Source of the DNA: Halothermothrix sp.
GTDB lineage: Bacteria > Bacillota > Halanaerobiia > DY22613
NCBI GenBank assembly: GCA_016841825.1
Contig: JAENYK010000001.1
Coordinates: 310,001-374,000 of the forward strand
Direction: 5' to 3'
Length of the DNA: 64,000 nt
The notes beneath the pieces are model-generated. The model was not told the DNA's origin. It was given only the letters and a program-made list of their open reading frames with translations, and made no database searches. The position numbers and the translations under genes are program-made. This document shows, in pieces, positions 8,227-17,385 of the stretch. Numbering within the stretch: position 1 is the first letter of the stretch; every line of letters begins with the position of its first letter.

Positions 8227-9090
8227 TCAATCAATTTCAGTAAAATAGCTTTCTGTATACTCCTTATACATGATTAATTTCATATTAAACAATTTCTCAA
8301 CTCCCAGGTCTTCAGCTACACTTCTGGCAATATCGTATCCATAATAATAACCGAAGCGTCCTGTCAAAAGATCGTTCATTCCAAATCCTTTGATAGAAAA
8401 CAGTTTATCAGTTAGTGTAATATCTTCCTGTTGATCATCAACTAATCGCCTTAAAGTAGCCCAGACAACTTGTCTCTCATTGCGAGCAATACGCATCCAT
8501 TGCCTGGCTGCAGTATGGTTCAAAAGTCCAAACCACAAATAATCCTCAACCTCACCTCTAAGAACCCAACTGGTCAGATAAGAAGCTACACCTTCAGCCA
8601 ACATTCTTTTTAGATATCGGTCTCGAACATTTTGATAATTTCCGGGATAGAATTCAGGAGCAAAATAATAGTGAATGGCATGCATGAACTCATGAGTAAG
8701 ATGAAAATCTAATCTAAATCCCGGATTATTCATCATCTCAACCATAGCAGTAAGGTCAAAAAATATATAAGGCTTACCATTAATCAATATTCCATGTCCG
8801 TCCCAGGAACCCACTCCAGCAAACAAAATCACCCCTACATCTATTTTTTTAGTCATATACTCATTTATCCTTGGTTCAAGTATCTTCAAAACACTGATAA
8901 TCTTATCAATTTTAATCCTGACATCATCTGAATTAGAATTTTCTAGCATCAAACCGGTATACTTAATAAATTCTTCCCGCTCACCAAAGGTCTGAAAGTA
9001 TTCTGTGAAAAAATCCCTATGTTCTGCTAACATCATCTCCAAATCCATCTCTGTTCTCAATTGTTTTTCAACAATATTGACAATCTCCAC
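8227..9090 (-). CDS. Putative zinc metallopeptidase of the gluzincin type (DUF2268-like)
   Basis: A 287-residue soluble protein carrying HEFMH at residues 133-137 and, 29 residues later, the third ligand candidate Glu166 in MLAEGVASYLT. This HExxH...E arrangement is that of gluzincin peptidases and resembles DUF2268 proteins, predicted Zn-dependent proteases. No signal peptide or membrane helix is visible. The C-terminal part (GRFGYYYGYDIARSVAEDLG) is typical of the family. It lies directly upstream of the GH31 gene with a 16-base gap; no functional link to sugar breakdown is obvious. Peptidase activity is an inference from the motif. Confidence 0.7.
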   Translation of the reverse strand: MEIVNIVEKQLRTEMDLEMMLAEHRDFFTEYFQTFGEREEFIKYTGLMLENSNSDDVRIKIDKIISVLKILEPRINEYMTKKIDVGVILFAGVGSWDGHGILINGKPYIFFDLTAMVEMMNNPGFRLDFHLTHEFMHAIHYYFAPEFYPGNYQNVRDRYLKRMLAEGVASYLTSWVLRGEVEDYLWFGLLNHTAARQWMRIARNERQVVWATLRRLVDDQQEDITLTDKLFSIKGFGMNDLLTGRFGYYYGYDIARSVAEDLGVEKLFNMKLIMYKEYTESYFTEID

Positions 9091-9523
9091 TCCTCTTACC
9101 CTCCTCTTCTCATTTAGCTTTATTGGATCTTTCCCTTTCTAGCAGTAACATTTTAGTATGCTAAGTTATCCTATATAGAAAAATATTTCTAATTCCCATA
9201 ATACCCAACCTTTCCACCCAAAGTAACAACTTTTCTATAATTACGCGGGATTCTGTAACAGTAAACTATTAGTTTCTACCAGACAATACTATTACGGTTT
9301 ATACTATTCTATATCTCCTTCTAATTTCCTTTTCGCATTTTCTTTTTCTTAAAATAAAATCTCCCCTTTTTTTGCCAATTAATGAAAATTTTCATTCCTT
9401 AATTCATAATTTTTTAAGATAAATCATTCTCCAAGTTTGCCATTATTTCAAAGGAATTTTGTTTTGAAGGGAGAAATAGGTAATAGCAGACAGTATTCTT
9501 AACCATAGGAAGAAGGGATAAAT
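9091..9523. other. Divergent intergenic region without a gene
   Basis: A very AT-rich spacer between the leftward metallopeptidase gene and the rightward exported-protein gene. It must hold both promoters, but no clear consensus pair, riboswitch or repeat was recognised. The rightward gene has a binding site (GAAGGG) just before 9524. Confidence 0.4.
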
Positions 9524-11176
9524 ATGAAGAAAATATTTCTGTTAGTATTTATAATTATTTTACAAATTTATCCTATAACAGTAAAAGCTGTTCCTACTGG
9601 TTGGGGTGAGGGGTGGTCTGATTATAGTATTCTCTCCACTGCTTCTTTAATCTCACCGGCCCCCCAGGTTTTAATTGATACAAAGGGTCATTACCATTTA
9701 TTCTGGCTTGATAAGCTTGATGGTAATATTCAGATCAAATATATGCAAACAAATAACTATGGTCAGACTATCCAGAAACCATATTTTTTGACTTCTGACC
9801 CTGACTGGATAGTCAAAGATTATGCTGCCTTTTTAGATGAAGATAATCAGATTCAACTATTCTATTCAACCCTATATAATGGGGATTTTGAGTTACGTTT
9901 CTCAAAGGTCGTTCCCGGAGAAGATAACATCTCGTACAAAATTCTTAAAGCCTTTTACCGTCCACTTCAAGGCCTAAATGGTGTGAAAGATTCCGCCGGT
10001 AATTTTCACCTCTTCTGGTCCAATTCTGACACAGGAAACCATGAACTATACTACTCCAAACTTAATCCCGAACTGGATTTTATCATTGACTCCAAAATGT
10101 TAACCATCAGCAAAGGGATGACCACATCTTCGAAAAGCGCTATCGATACTAAAGACCAAATTCATATCGTATACAATGATAATAGACTAGATACCACCTG
10201 GTCTTTAGAATATATGGTCATTGATTCTAAAGGTAACCCGCTAATCTACCCGCATGTCATCAGTGAATCAATGGAATACGAAGATCATGTAACCCCCGAA
10301 ATTATTGTTGATAACACTGACCAGATCTATCTATTCTGGTGTCTGATGAACCATGGAGGTTTTGGATCCCGTAATTTTGATGTCTATTATACCGTAATCA
10401 ATTCAGATCTACAGATCAAATATGAACCTATAATGCTTTCTGAACATTCAGAAACTGCCTATGCGATAACTTATCCCCCCAGCACATATGTAGACGACAC
10501 CAATCAAATACACGCAGTCTGGGCAGATTCAATTCTGGAGCCAATCAATATTATCTATAAAGTGATCAAAGAAGATCAGGTAATTAAGCCTGCAGAACAG
10601 TTAGCCGTAAGTCTAACTGGTTTTGTTCGCCCAACTATTATGATTGATAAATCTGGATATCGACATCTATTCTTCATGGAGATTATTGATCGAGGTTTAG
10701 CAAATATTTCCTACATGAATACTATTGATCCGGCCAAAATTACATACTGGAACTGGGCAGGTCTGGATGAAGACAATTTATTATTCAGTTTAGTTTATCG
10801 CTTAGTTCGCAATCTAGCTTTTGCAGCTATTGGAGTCTTGCTTAATGGAGTTCCAATATTTGTCGCAACAATTATCCTACTTCTTTTGGATAAATATAAG
10901 ATCAAAATTGCCCTTCCGCTCAAAGCTTTGCTCCTAATCCTAATAATCTTCTTAATTCAATTAACACCATTGGCAATAACCGTAATCGGTATCAGAACTA
11001 TTTATAAGATCCTAGCTTTTCTAAGTGCCGTAGGTCTTTTCTATCTCTGGATACATCTTACAAGAAAACGGATTAAGTTTATCGAAGTTTTTGCCTATCT
11101 CTTAGGTGGCGTTATCTTTGTCTATTTATATATTTTCATCTCCCTCTGGCCTGCAACGGCTATTCTGCTCAGATAG
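9524..11176 (+). CDS. Exported beta-propeller-like protein with C-terminal membrane domain, function unknown
   Basis: A 550-residue protein. Residues 1-22 form a signal peptide or first membrane helix (IFLLVFIIILQIYPITVKA). Residues 40-410 contain repeated motifs of the type D-x-x-x-x-x-H-L-F-W (for example HYHLFWLDKLDGN, NFHLFWSNSD, QIHIVYND, QIYLFWCLM, QIHAVWAD, YRHLFFMEI), resembling sialidase/BNR-type beta-propeller blades. Four hydrophobic segments follow (about 425-455, 460-480, 488-507, 515-548). The propeller should face the outside with the C-terminus in the membrane. I do not recognise a named family. It is 125 bases upstream of signal peptidase I in the same direction, possibly one transcript. 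Confidence 0.8.
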   Translation: MKKIFLLVFIIILQIYPITVKAVPTGWGEGWSDYSILSTASLISPAPQVLIDTKGHYHLFWLDKLDGNIQIKYMQTNNYGQTIQKPYFLTSDPDWIVKDYAAFLDEDNQIQLFYSTLYNGDFELRFSKVVPGEDNISYKILKAFYRPLQGLNGVKDSAGNFHLFWSNSDTGNHELYYSKLNPELDFIIDSKMLTISKGMTTSSKSAIDTKDQIHIVYNDNRLDTTWSLEYMVIDSKGNPLIYPHVISESMEYEDHVTPEIIVDNTDQIYLFWCLMNHGGFGSRNFDVYYTVINSDLQIKYEPIMLSEHSETAYAITYPPSTYVDDTNQIHAVWADSILEPINIIYKVIKEDQVIKPAEQLAVSLTGFVRPTIMIDKSGYRHLFFMEIIDRGLANISYMNTIDPAKITYWNWAGLDEDNLLFSLVYRLVRNLAFAAIGVLLNGVPIFVATIILLLLDKYKIKIALPLKALLLILIIFLIQLTPLAITVIGIRTIYKILAFLSAVGLFYLWIHLTRKRIKFIEVFAYLLGGVIFVYLYIFISLWPATAILLR

Positions 11177-11300
11177 ATCAGATCTGGGCTAATCGAATTA
11201 TTTTTTCGATCTGTGACATTTTCGTGAATACTTTGGATTACACTAAAAACGAGGCGTCAAGAGATACTTACGCCAACTGCATTGAAAAGGAGCTGACAGC

Positions 11301-11894
11301 ATGGAATTCAGAAAATTTTTTTCATCCAAATCTAACAAAAAGAAATCTAAATCTCCATTCCGAGAATTTGTCGAAACTATAGTTATTTCAGGTATTTTAG
11401 CTGCTTTTATCATTACTTTTGTTGTGCAGTCTTTTGTAGTGAAAGGTCAGTCGATGGAACCGACTCTGCATAATGGAGAACGTCTATTTGTCAACAAATT
11501 TCTCTATCGTTTCTCTGAACCTAAACATGGGGATATTATAGTTTTTAAACCCGATGGAGCACCAAAAGATCGTTTCATCAAAAGGGTTATTGGAATTCCC
11601 GGTGATACCATAACCATTAAAGATAAACAGGTCAAAGTAAATGGAGAACCAATTGACGAAACCAAATATACCGATATAGCCATTTTGCAAGACTTTGGGG
11701 AGTTTCGTGTTCCTGAAGGGCATGTATTTGTCCTGGGTGATAATCGTTACCGTAATGCCAGTTCAGACAGCCGATATCCAAGCCCAGTAGGTTATGTAGA
11801 TTATAAGTCCATTTCCGGAAAAGCTTTTATTACCTACTGGCCGATTACCAACATACGCCTCTTACAAAATCCAGATTATGAGAGTCTGGAATAA
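11301..11894 (+). CDS. lepB: Signal peptidase I
   Basis: A 197-residue membrane-anchored serine/lysine peptidase that removes signal peptides from exported proteins. One transmembrane helix (about 25-46) precedes the catalytic Ser51 in GQSMEPTL, the general base Lys94 lies in DRFIKRVIG, and the later box GDNRYRNASSDSR is conserved. The length fits the short Gram-positive type. It follows the exported propeller-like protein gene with its own binding site (AAGGAGCTGACAGC before the ATG) and ends at a strong bidirectional terminator. Confidence 0.95.
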   Translation: MEFRKFFSSKSNKKKSKSPFREFVETIVISGILAAFIITFVVQSFVVKGQSMEPTLHNGERLFVNKFLYRFSEPKHGDIIVFKPDGAPKDRFIKRVIGIPGDTITIKDKQVKVNGEPIDETKYTDIAILQDFGEFRVPEGHVFVLGDNRYRNASSDSRYPSPVGYVDYKSISGKAFITYWPITNIRLLQNPDYESLE

Positions 11895-11911
11895 AAATAG
11901 TGGTCATTTGA

Positions 11912-11936
11912 AAGCCCAGGTCATCGACCTGGGCTT
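11912..11936. terminator. Bidirectional terminator between lepB and the convergent desulfidase gene
   Basis: AAGCCCAGGTC (11912-11922) pairs perfectly with GACCTGGGCTT (11926-11936) across a 3-base loop. A U-rich stretch follows shortly after on the plus strand. It separates two convergent genes. Confidence 0.8.
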
Positions 11937-11945
11937 AGATAATTT

Positions 11946-13256
11946 TTAACAAGATGAATCAGATTGTTGCTGTAGTATATGTAAAATGATCTGATCCATA
12001 CCTCCCATTCCCGAAGTACTGATGCCGATCAAATTATTGATGGTTTGATCAATATCAGCACCTACAACACCCTGAAACCTCTCAATTCCCCATCCCAGAT
12101 GTGCCATGTTGGCTGCCAATACCGCCTCTGCTGCTCCAGTTCCTACTTTAAACGCACAGCTTTCTTTAGCTCCATCGCAGATCATTCCAATAATATTAGC
12201 TAAAACCGTCTGAACTGCTTTTTCGATCTGATTAACATCATCACCTCGCAGATAAGCAATCCCTGCTGCAGCTCCTGCGCCAGCAGCAGCTGTACACCCA
12301 CAGATAGGTGTCAGCCGTCCAGTTCTACTTTTAACAAAACTGGTAACCAGATGACTAACTGCCAGAGCTTTAGCCATCTCTTCATCCGATTTCCCCATTG
12401 TTTGTGCCAGATATCCCACAGGAATAATCGCAACCAGTCCATGATTACCACTTCCAGCACTACTCATCACTGGCAGGTTAGCTCCAGACATACGAGCATC
12501 CGATGCTGCCGAAGCCAGTAGACGCACCGAATTGACCGGATCATCCGCAATCATTCCACTTTCAATCATTTTTTTTATGCTTAGGCCAACCTTTAGTCCA
12601 TGATTTTGGCCTTCTATCCCCTCTTTAGCAACCTGCATATTCATTGTAAAACCTTTTAATAAATATGCCTCATCGTCAAGGGTAATCTCCTCTAAAAGCT
12701 TAAACAAATCTTTAAAATGCATTTTATTCATCACAGCAAAAATATCTACTCCATCATTGACAGTCTCTTCAAGTGACTCAAAGATTACCTGATCATCCTG
12801 TTCAATTTTGACAATATTAGTATGACTATCTTTGATAGTAACAGAACAGGTTCCCTCTTCTGCAAGTACTATCGCCTTAATAAACATTCCAGTTATACCA
12901 TCCAAACATAGAGCCTGGACTTTACAACTTTTTACCCATTCCCTGGCCTCTTCTAACATATCATCTGTCACATTTGCAAGCACTTCCAGTGCAGCCTCAG
13001 GTTTTCCACTCAGAGCACCTAAAGCCGCTGCCAAATTGTTTCCTTTCTCACCATTAGTACCTGGAATTCCAACATATTTTCCATTTTTATAAACATTCTC
13101 ACTCAATTCCAGACGTATCTTCTCAACCTTCACCTGAGAATGTTTATGAGTCAGCTCTTTCACAGCCCGGGCAACCGCCAGAGCAACCGCTGCTGGTTCT
13201 GTACAACCTAATGCAGGTTTAACTTCATTATAAAGAAACTGCTGAAAAGTAAACAC
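11946..13256 (-). CDS. L-cysteine desulfidase / UPF0597 (serine dehydratase alpha-like) protein
   Basis: A 436-residue protein of the UPF0597 family, related to the alpha subunit of Fe-S L-serine dehydratase and including CyuA (YhaM) and archaeal L-cysteine desulfidase. Visible family marks are EVKPALGCTEPAAVALA at the N-terminus, SAGSGNHGLVAIIPV in the middle, PICGCTAAAGAGAA, and GMICDGAKESCAFKVG. The Cys residues of the first, third and fourth segments are the expected [4Fe-4S] ligands. It probably breaks L-cysteine down to pyruvate, ammonia and sulfide; L-serine is an alternative substrate. It is a single gene between a bidirectional terminator and a divergent YibE/F gene. Confidence 0.88.
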   Translation of the reverse strand: MFTFQQFLYNEVKPALGCTEPAAVALAVARAVKELTHKHSQVKVEKIRLELSENVYKNGKYVGIPGTNGEKGNNLAAALGALSGKPEAALEVLANVTDDMLEEAREWVKSCKVQALCLDGITGMFIKAIVLAEEGTCSVTIKDSHTNIVKIEQDDQVIFESLEETVNDGVDIFAVMNKMHFKDLFKLLEEITLDDEAYLLKGFTMNMQVAKEGIEGQNHGLKVGLSIKKMIESGMIADDPVNSVRLLASAASDARMSGANLPVMSSAGSGNHGLVAIIPVGYLAQTMGKSDEEMAKALAVSHLVTSFVKSRTGRLTPICGCTAAAGAGAAAGIAYLRGDDVNQIEKAVQTVLANIIGMICDGAKESCAFKVGTGAAEAVLAANMAHLGWGIERFQGVVGADIDQTINNLIGISTSGMGGMDQIILHILQQQSDSSC

Positions 13257-13484
13257 AATGCTAACCTCCCATTTTCTTTAATGATACTCTCATTGTATAT
13301 TATGTTTCTGCATAAAGTTGATTTCTTCCTGCCAGAATAAAAATTAGTTCCATTTGGATATAAAAAATTTTTCCGATATTTTTATCTTAAACAGTCGGAC
13401 ATTTCTGATTTCAGCAGGAAAATAGCCTTTTTGCGACGAAGATTATCAGATGAAAAGATATTTTAAATTGAAAGGAGTTTGTCT

Positions 13485-14630
13485 ATGACCAGAGTCGAAA
13501 AATACATGATTTCCTACAACTACTTTATACCATTATTCATAGTTTTCCTTTTACTGTCCTCTACTGGTATTATCTTTGCTGAAGGAGAAGAGATTGACAC
13601 AGATATTATCGAAAGAGGTCGTGTTATCTCTATAGAAAGGAATATTCTCGAACCAACTGAAGAATATCCTTTTCCTGGTCAAATAGTTAAGATAGAAGTT
13701 ACAAGTGGTAAATATAGTGGAAAAGTGACTGAAGTATATAACATCTTTTCTAATAATCCAACTTATGATGTAAAAGTGAAAGCTGGTCAAAAAGTAATTC
13801 TAACCATTGATGAAAAGGATGGCCAATTCGACGCCGCTCACCTAAGTGATATAGCCAGAGATTTTCCTTTATTAGGTTTGAGTATTCTTTTCGTCATTGT
13901 TCTACTAATTTTAGGTGGTCTCAAAGGTCTAAAATCTCTGATCAGTCTAGCTTTTACCATAGCAGTTATATTTATCGTATTGTTACCATTGATTCTAAAT
14001 GGATATAATCCGATGATAATTACAATTATTCTTTCTGCGATTATCACTACCGTAACTTTGATTTTAGTTAGTGGTTGGCAGCGAAAGACATGGGGTGCGA
14101 TTTTAGGAATTGTTGGGGGTGCGACTTTTGCTGGTTTACTGGCATTTTTTTTCGGCAAAGCTGCCAGCTTAACAGGTTTAGGTTCACAAGAAGCTCAGAT
14201 GTTAGGTTATATCAGAGACTATAAACTGAACTTTCAGGGTATCCTATTCTCATCAATGCTTTTTGGTGCTTTAGGAGCTGTAATGGATGTTGGAATGTCT
14301 ATCGCTTCCGCAATTGAAGAAGTACATAATGCCAATCCTATTGCTACTCCTAAAGAATTGTTTAGTGCAGGGATGAATGTTGGTCGAGATATCATGGGTA
14401 CCATGTCTAATACATTGATTTTGGCCTATACAGGTGGTTCACTACCATTACTGCTCATTCTAGTTGGTTATCAACCATCTTTTCTTAAAGTGATTAACCT
14501 TGATTTGATTTCCAGTGAGATTGTTCGTGCCTTAACAGGAAGTCTTGGACTATTTATTGCTATTCCATTAACGGCTGCCTTTAGTACCTGGCTAATCTAT
14601 CAGGAAACAATGCGAAAATATTATAACTAA
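13485..14630 (+). CDS. YibE/F family membrane protein
   Basis: A 381-residue protein with an N-terminal signal-anchor helix (about 15-33), an extracytoplasmic beta-rich part with EEIDTDIIERGRVISIE and VTSGKYSGKV (about 35-115), and seven or more membrane helices afterwards, as in YibE/YibF proteins. A TTG at 13479 extends the frame by two codons, but ATG 13485 has the better spacing from AAGGAG. The family was linked to export in Lactococcus, but the substrate is unknown. It is a single gene with no visible partner. Confidence 0.88.
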   Translation: MTRVEKYMISYNYFIPLFIVFLLLSSTGIIFAEGEEIDTDIIERGRVISIERNILEPTEEYPFPGQIVKIEVTSGKYSGKVTEVYNIFSNNPTYDVKVKAGQKVILTIDEKDGQFDAAHLSDIARDFPLLGLSILFVIVLLILGGLKGLKSLISLAFTIAVIFIVLLPLILNGYNPMIITIILSAIITTVTLILVSGWQRKTWGAILGIVGGATFAGLLAFFFGKAASLTGLGSQEAQMLGYIRDYKLNFQGILFSSMLFGALGAVMDVGMSIASAIEEVHNANPIATPKELFSAGMNVGRDIMGTMSNTLILAYTGGSLPLLLILVGYQPSFLKVINLDLISSEIVRALTGSLGLFIAIPLTAAFSTWLIYQETMRKYYN

Positions 14631-14931
14631 TTAATGAAATTATTGCAAATTTGGCGGGTGACTCACTATCATTTTCTAGTATTATTAGCTGGAAATTTTA
14701 GTTGGGCCACCTGCCAGTATGTCTACCATAATATACCATAATATAAATTGATACATCATTTTTATTTACAATATTTTATACATAAAGATATTATCTCCCA
14801 TTTTTTACTACAAGGAACAATTTCGGTAAATGGAAAAGTTTTTTTGTTATAAAGGAATTTAACCTTGTATAGCGAATATAAAATAGTAATATTAAGCTGT
14901 ACCTGGTAACTCCTTAATTCGGAGGTGAATT
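14631..14931 (+). other. Spacer with a long-range stem before the HD-GYP gene
   Basis: GGCGGGTG (about 14653-14660) can pair with CACCTGCC (about 14708-14715), with one G-U pair, enclosing about 47 bases. It matches no c-di-GMP riboswitch consensus that I know, although the downstream gene is a c-di-GMP phosphodiesterase type. The rest is AT-rich with nothing recognised. Confidence 0.3.
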
Positions 14932-16551
14932 ATGTATTTAAAAAGACGGTATAATAAAGCTTTTACGATTTTTATTATTTTTCAATTTATTGTGGTGATT
15001 TTTTTAGTATACTTTCCAATGGATTCACATTTTAACGAATTTCGAAACTTTTATCTGCAAACTCAAAGAGAGATATTTGAAAAAATATTTAACAAAAAGA
15101 AAGCCGATCTAAAACAAAAAGTAGTAGAATCTGCTATCTGGGATGAGCTGTATAATCAAATTAATATTCAAGATGATGAATGGCTTAATGCTAAATTTGA
15201 TAATATGGATCAATCTTTATATGGCATAGACTCGGTAATCTTAATTGATGATAAAAAAAATATAATTTTTTCTAATACCAAGAATTTTCCACTTAACCCA
15301 GATTTTTTACAATCTAATTTTATTGATCAGGCTCTGAATGATGTGATTTATCAATCAGGTCTAATCCGCAAAGGTGACCGATTATATTTGATTGCGGTCA
15401 GTCCAGTTGTCAAATCTACTGCGCGCTTTAATCCCAATGGTGTTCTCATATTTATCCAGGTATTTGATTATTATTTCATTAATGAAAATATCGCAACTTT
15501 TATGGACTCAGATGACTTAACTATTAATATTGCCTATGAACCTGTAGAACAAATGAACCCAGACGAGACGATAATCGACCTTAAGTCTATAGATAATCAA
15601 TTTTTGGGTCAGGTAATTCTAAAATATAACAATCTCTTTCCCAAAGGTGCCAAAGAGTTATTCTTCCAGAATGTTCTGCTGAGTCTAATCGTACTATTCG
15701 TATTATTTATCTTTTTAAGTCAATTGTTATCGCGCAAACTGGCTCAAAGAATCGAACTTTTGCATTCAGAAGTTGAAACTGCCGTACAACGTAATTTCAA
15801 TTATGAGATCAAAGTTCAGGGTGATGATGAAATATCAGGTCTCGCAGATAGCTTCAATAAGATGTCTCAGACCATGCGGGACCATGTTAAACAGATTCTG
15901 CGGGCCAATGAGAAACTTAACAGTACATATTTAGAGATCATCCACGGATTGATTACCGCTATTGAATTAAAAGATCCTTATGCGCGAGGGCATTCTCAAC
16001 GAGTGATGATCTACTCTGAATTAATTGCTAAAAAGATCAAATATCCAGATATTGAGACTATTCGAATGGCTGCACTTCTTCACGATATTGGGAAAATTGG
16101 AATTCCTGAACACATCTTAAATAAACCTGACCTGCTTACTCCGGAAGAATATGATATTGTAAAAGCGCATCCTGATTATGGTTACAAAATCTTAAGTAAT
16201 ATCGAAGGTTTTAATCGAATTAAGAATATCATTCGCTTCCACCATGAAAGAGTTGATGGTAAGGGTTATCCTGCCGGAATGAAAGACATTATCATTCCTT
16301 TAGAGTCCAGAATTATTGCAGTGGCAGATACTTTTGACGCTATTACTAGCGACCGTGCTTATCGCAAAGGAATGACTTCTAAAGAAGCAATCGCTGAGTT
16401 ACAGCGGGTCAAGGGCACCCAGTTAGACGAGAAGATTGTTGATTATTTTATCAGCATTATTTATGAGAATGACCATTTCTCTGATCTGATTCAAAGAGAC
16501 AATGCTTTACCGCAAATTGAAGACTTAATCAATTTCAACACGGGGAGTTAA
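14932..16551 (+). CDS. Membrane sensor CHASE4-HAMP-HD-GYP, probable c-di-GMP phosphodiesterase
   Basis: A 539-residue sensor. It has a membrane helix at about 9-28, an extracytoplasmic CHASE4-like domain (about 35-235, with KKADLKQKVVESAIWDELYNQI), a second helix at about 243-263, a HAMP linker (265-320) and an HD-GYP domain (about 330-520). The phosphodiesterase motifs are GHSQRV, LLHDIGKIGIP, AHPDYGYKIL and HHERVDGKGYPAG. HD-GYP domains hydrolyse cyclic di-GMP or related dinucleotides; all metal-ligand motifs are present, so it should be active. It is a single gene with a good GGAGGTG site and ends at the terminator at 16739-16760. Confidence 0.92.
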   Translation: MYLKRRYNKAFTIFIIFQFIVVIFLVYFPMDSHFNEFRNFYLQTQREIFEKIFNKKKADLKQKVVESAIWDELYNQINIQDDEWLNAKFDNMDQSLYGIDSVILIDDKKNIIFSNTKNFPLNPDFLQSNFIDQALNDVIYQSGLIRKGDRLYLIAVSPVVKSTARFNPNGVLIFIQVFDYYFINENIATFMDSDDLTINIAYEPVEQMNPDETIIDLKSIDNQFLGQVILKYNNLFPKGAKELFFQNVLLSLIVLFVLFIFLSQLLSRKLAQRIELLHSEVETAVQRNFNYEIKVQGDDEISGLADSFNKMSQTMRDHVKQILRANEKLNSTYLEIIHGLITAIELKDPYARGHSQRVMIYSELIAKKIKYPDIETIRMAALLHDIGKIGIPEHILNKPDLLTPEEYDIVKAHPDYGYKILSNIEGFNRIKNIIRFHHERVDGKGYPAGMKDIIIPLESRIIAVADTFDAITSDRAYRKGMTSKEAIAELQRVKGTQLDEKIVDYFISIIYENDHFSDLIQRDNALPQIEDLINFNTGS

Positions 16552-16960
16552 AAATATTCTCTTCTCTGATTAAATGAGTATATACTATTTTATATATTGT
16601 AATAAATATTCACAGATTATTTGTTTAATTCATAGAATATATTAATCCATCCAATTGGTTGGCAAACCAAGACGATTAACTGGAAAATTAGAATTATTCT
16701 AATTAACACTAATCAAAGATGGCCTAAAAAGAAAAAATCCCACCTGAATAATCAGGTGGGTTTCATTTATATATATTTTATTATATACTCTATCAAATTG
16801 TTTAATCTATATCTCTTTAAACACAAATAGAATAATATGTTTTGCTTCTTTAGGATTATTTAATGTGGTCCCCTTCTCTTCCACCTAAAACATAAAATAA
16901 ACTTATTAATTAGGAGAATGTCTTCGACTCAAGTCTCAAAAAATCTATCGGTGAGTGTTT
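16552..16960. other. Intergenic region between convergent genes
   Basis: It holds the bidirectional terminator at 16739-16760. The remaining AT-rich sequence shows no further gene, repeat or binding site that I can support. Confidence 0.4.
16739..16760. terminator. Bidirectional terminator
   Basis: CCCACCTGA and TCAGGTGGG form a 9-bp stem with an ATAA loop. It is followed by TTTCATTTAT on the plus strand and by ATTTTTTC on the minus strand. Confidence 0.85.
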
Positions 16961-17236
16961 CTACATCGTAAATAATCCTACCAGATAACCAAAAGACATA
17001 GCCTTTTGTAATTTGCTCTTGACCATCTTATTGGTTAAACGATCAATAGTTTGAAACAGTTCGAGAATCTTAATCCAATATTCTTCATCGCCATATAGAA
17101 TCACATCATTTACGGATATCTCTATTTGCTCACTGGCTGTATTCAGAGTCACCGTATCTTTTGAACTACTGTCAATACTCTGCACATTGTCAAATGTTCT
17201 AACAGTACCATCATTCAGAAGAATGTAATAGTTCAT
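16961..17236 (-). CDS. Small hypothetical protein with a structured leader
   Basis: A protein of 91 residues starting MNYYILLNDG, with a beta-rich N-terminal half (NDGTVRTFDNVQSIDSSS, SEQIEISVNDVILYG) and a helical C-terminal half (WIKILELFQTIDRLTNKMVKSKLQKAM). A GTG three codons upstream is possible, but ATG 17234-17236 has better spacing from AGGTAGGTG. I do not recognise a family. It has an excellent promoter at 17357-17385 and a roughly 110-base leader with a 14-bp perfect hairpin, which supports it being a real, regulated gene. Confidence 0.65.
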   Translation of the reverse strand: MNYYILLNDGTVRTFDNVQSIDSSSKDTVTLNTASEQIEISVNDVILYGDEEYWIKILELFQTIDRLTNKMVKSKLQKAMSFGYLVGLFTM

Positions 17237-17261
17237 TCCCTGCACCTACCTTTCTGAAATG

Positions 17262-17319
17262 AGAGAGTAACCAGGATAAAAAGGGAAAGGTGAAGATTTT
17301 CAGAGCCTGGTTACTCTCT
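17262..17319 (-). promoter_or_regulatory. Leader hairpin upstream of the 91-residue protein gene
   Basis: A perfect 14-bp stem (17262-17275 with 17306-17319, core GAGTAACCAGG / CCTGGTTACTC) closes a 30-base purine-rich loop (pyrimidine-rich on the transcribed strand). It lies between the promoter and the start codon and has no U run after it, so it is not a plain terminator. No known riboswitch class was recognised. Confidence 0.6.
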
Positions 17320-17356
17320 GCCGCAAGAGTCTGGGGATAAATTCTCTCTATTCCTT

Positions 17357-17385
17357 ATTATATCTCTTCGTTTCATATTAGTCAA
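17357..17385 (-). promoter_or_regulatory. Strong promoter of the 91-residue protein gene
   Basis: TTGACT (17380-17385) and TATAAT (17357-17362) on the minus strand are spaced by 17 bases. Transcription should begin near 17350. Confidence 0.8.

Noticed and set aside
14631-14931. c-di-GMP riboswitch before the HD-GYP gene
   Set aside because: The stem near 14653-14715 does not match the GEMM-I or GEMM-II conserved bases.
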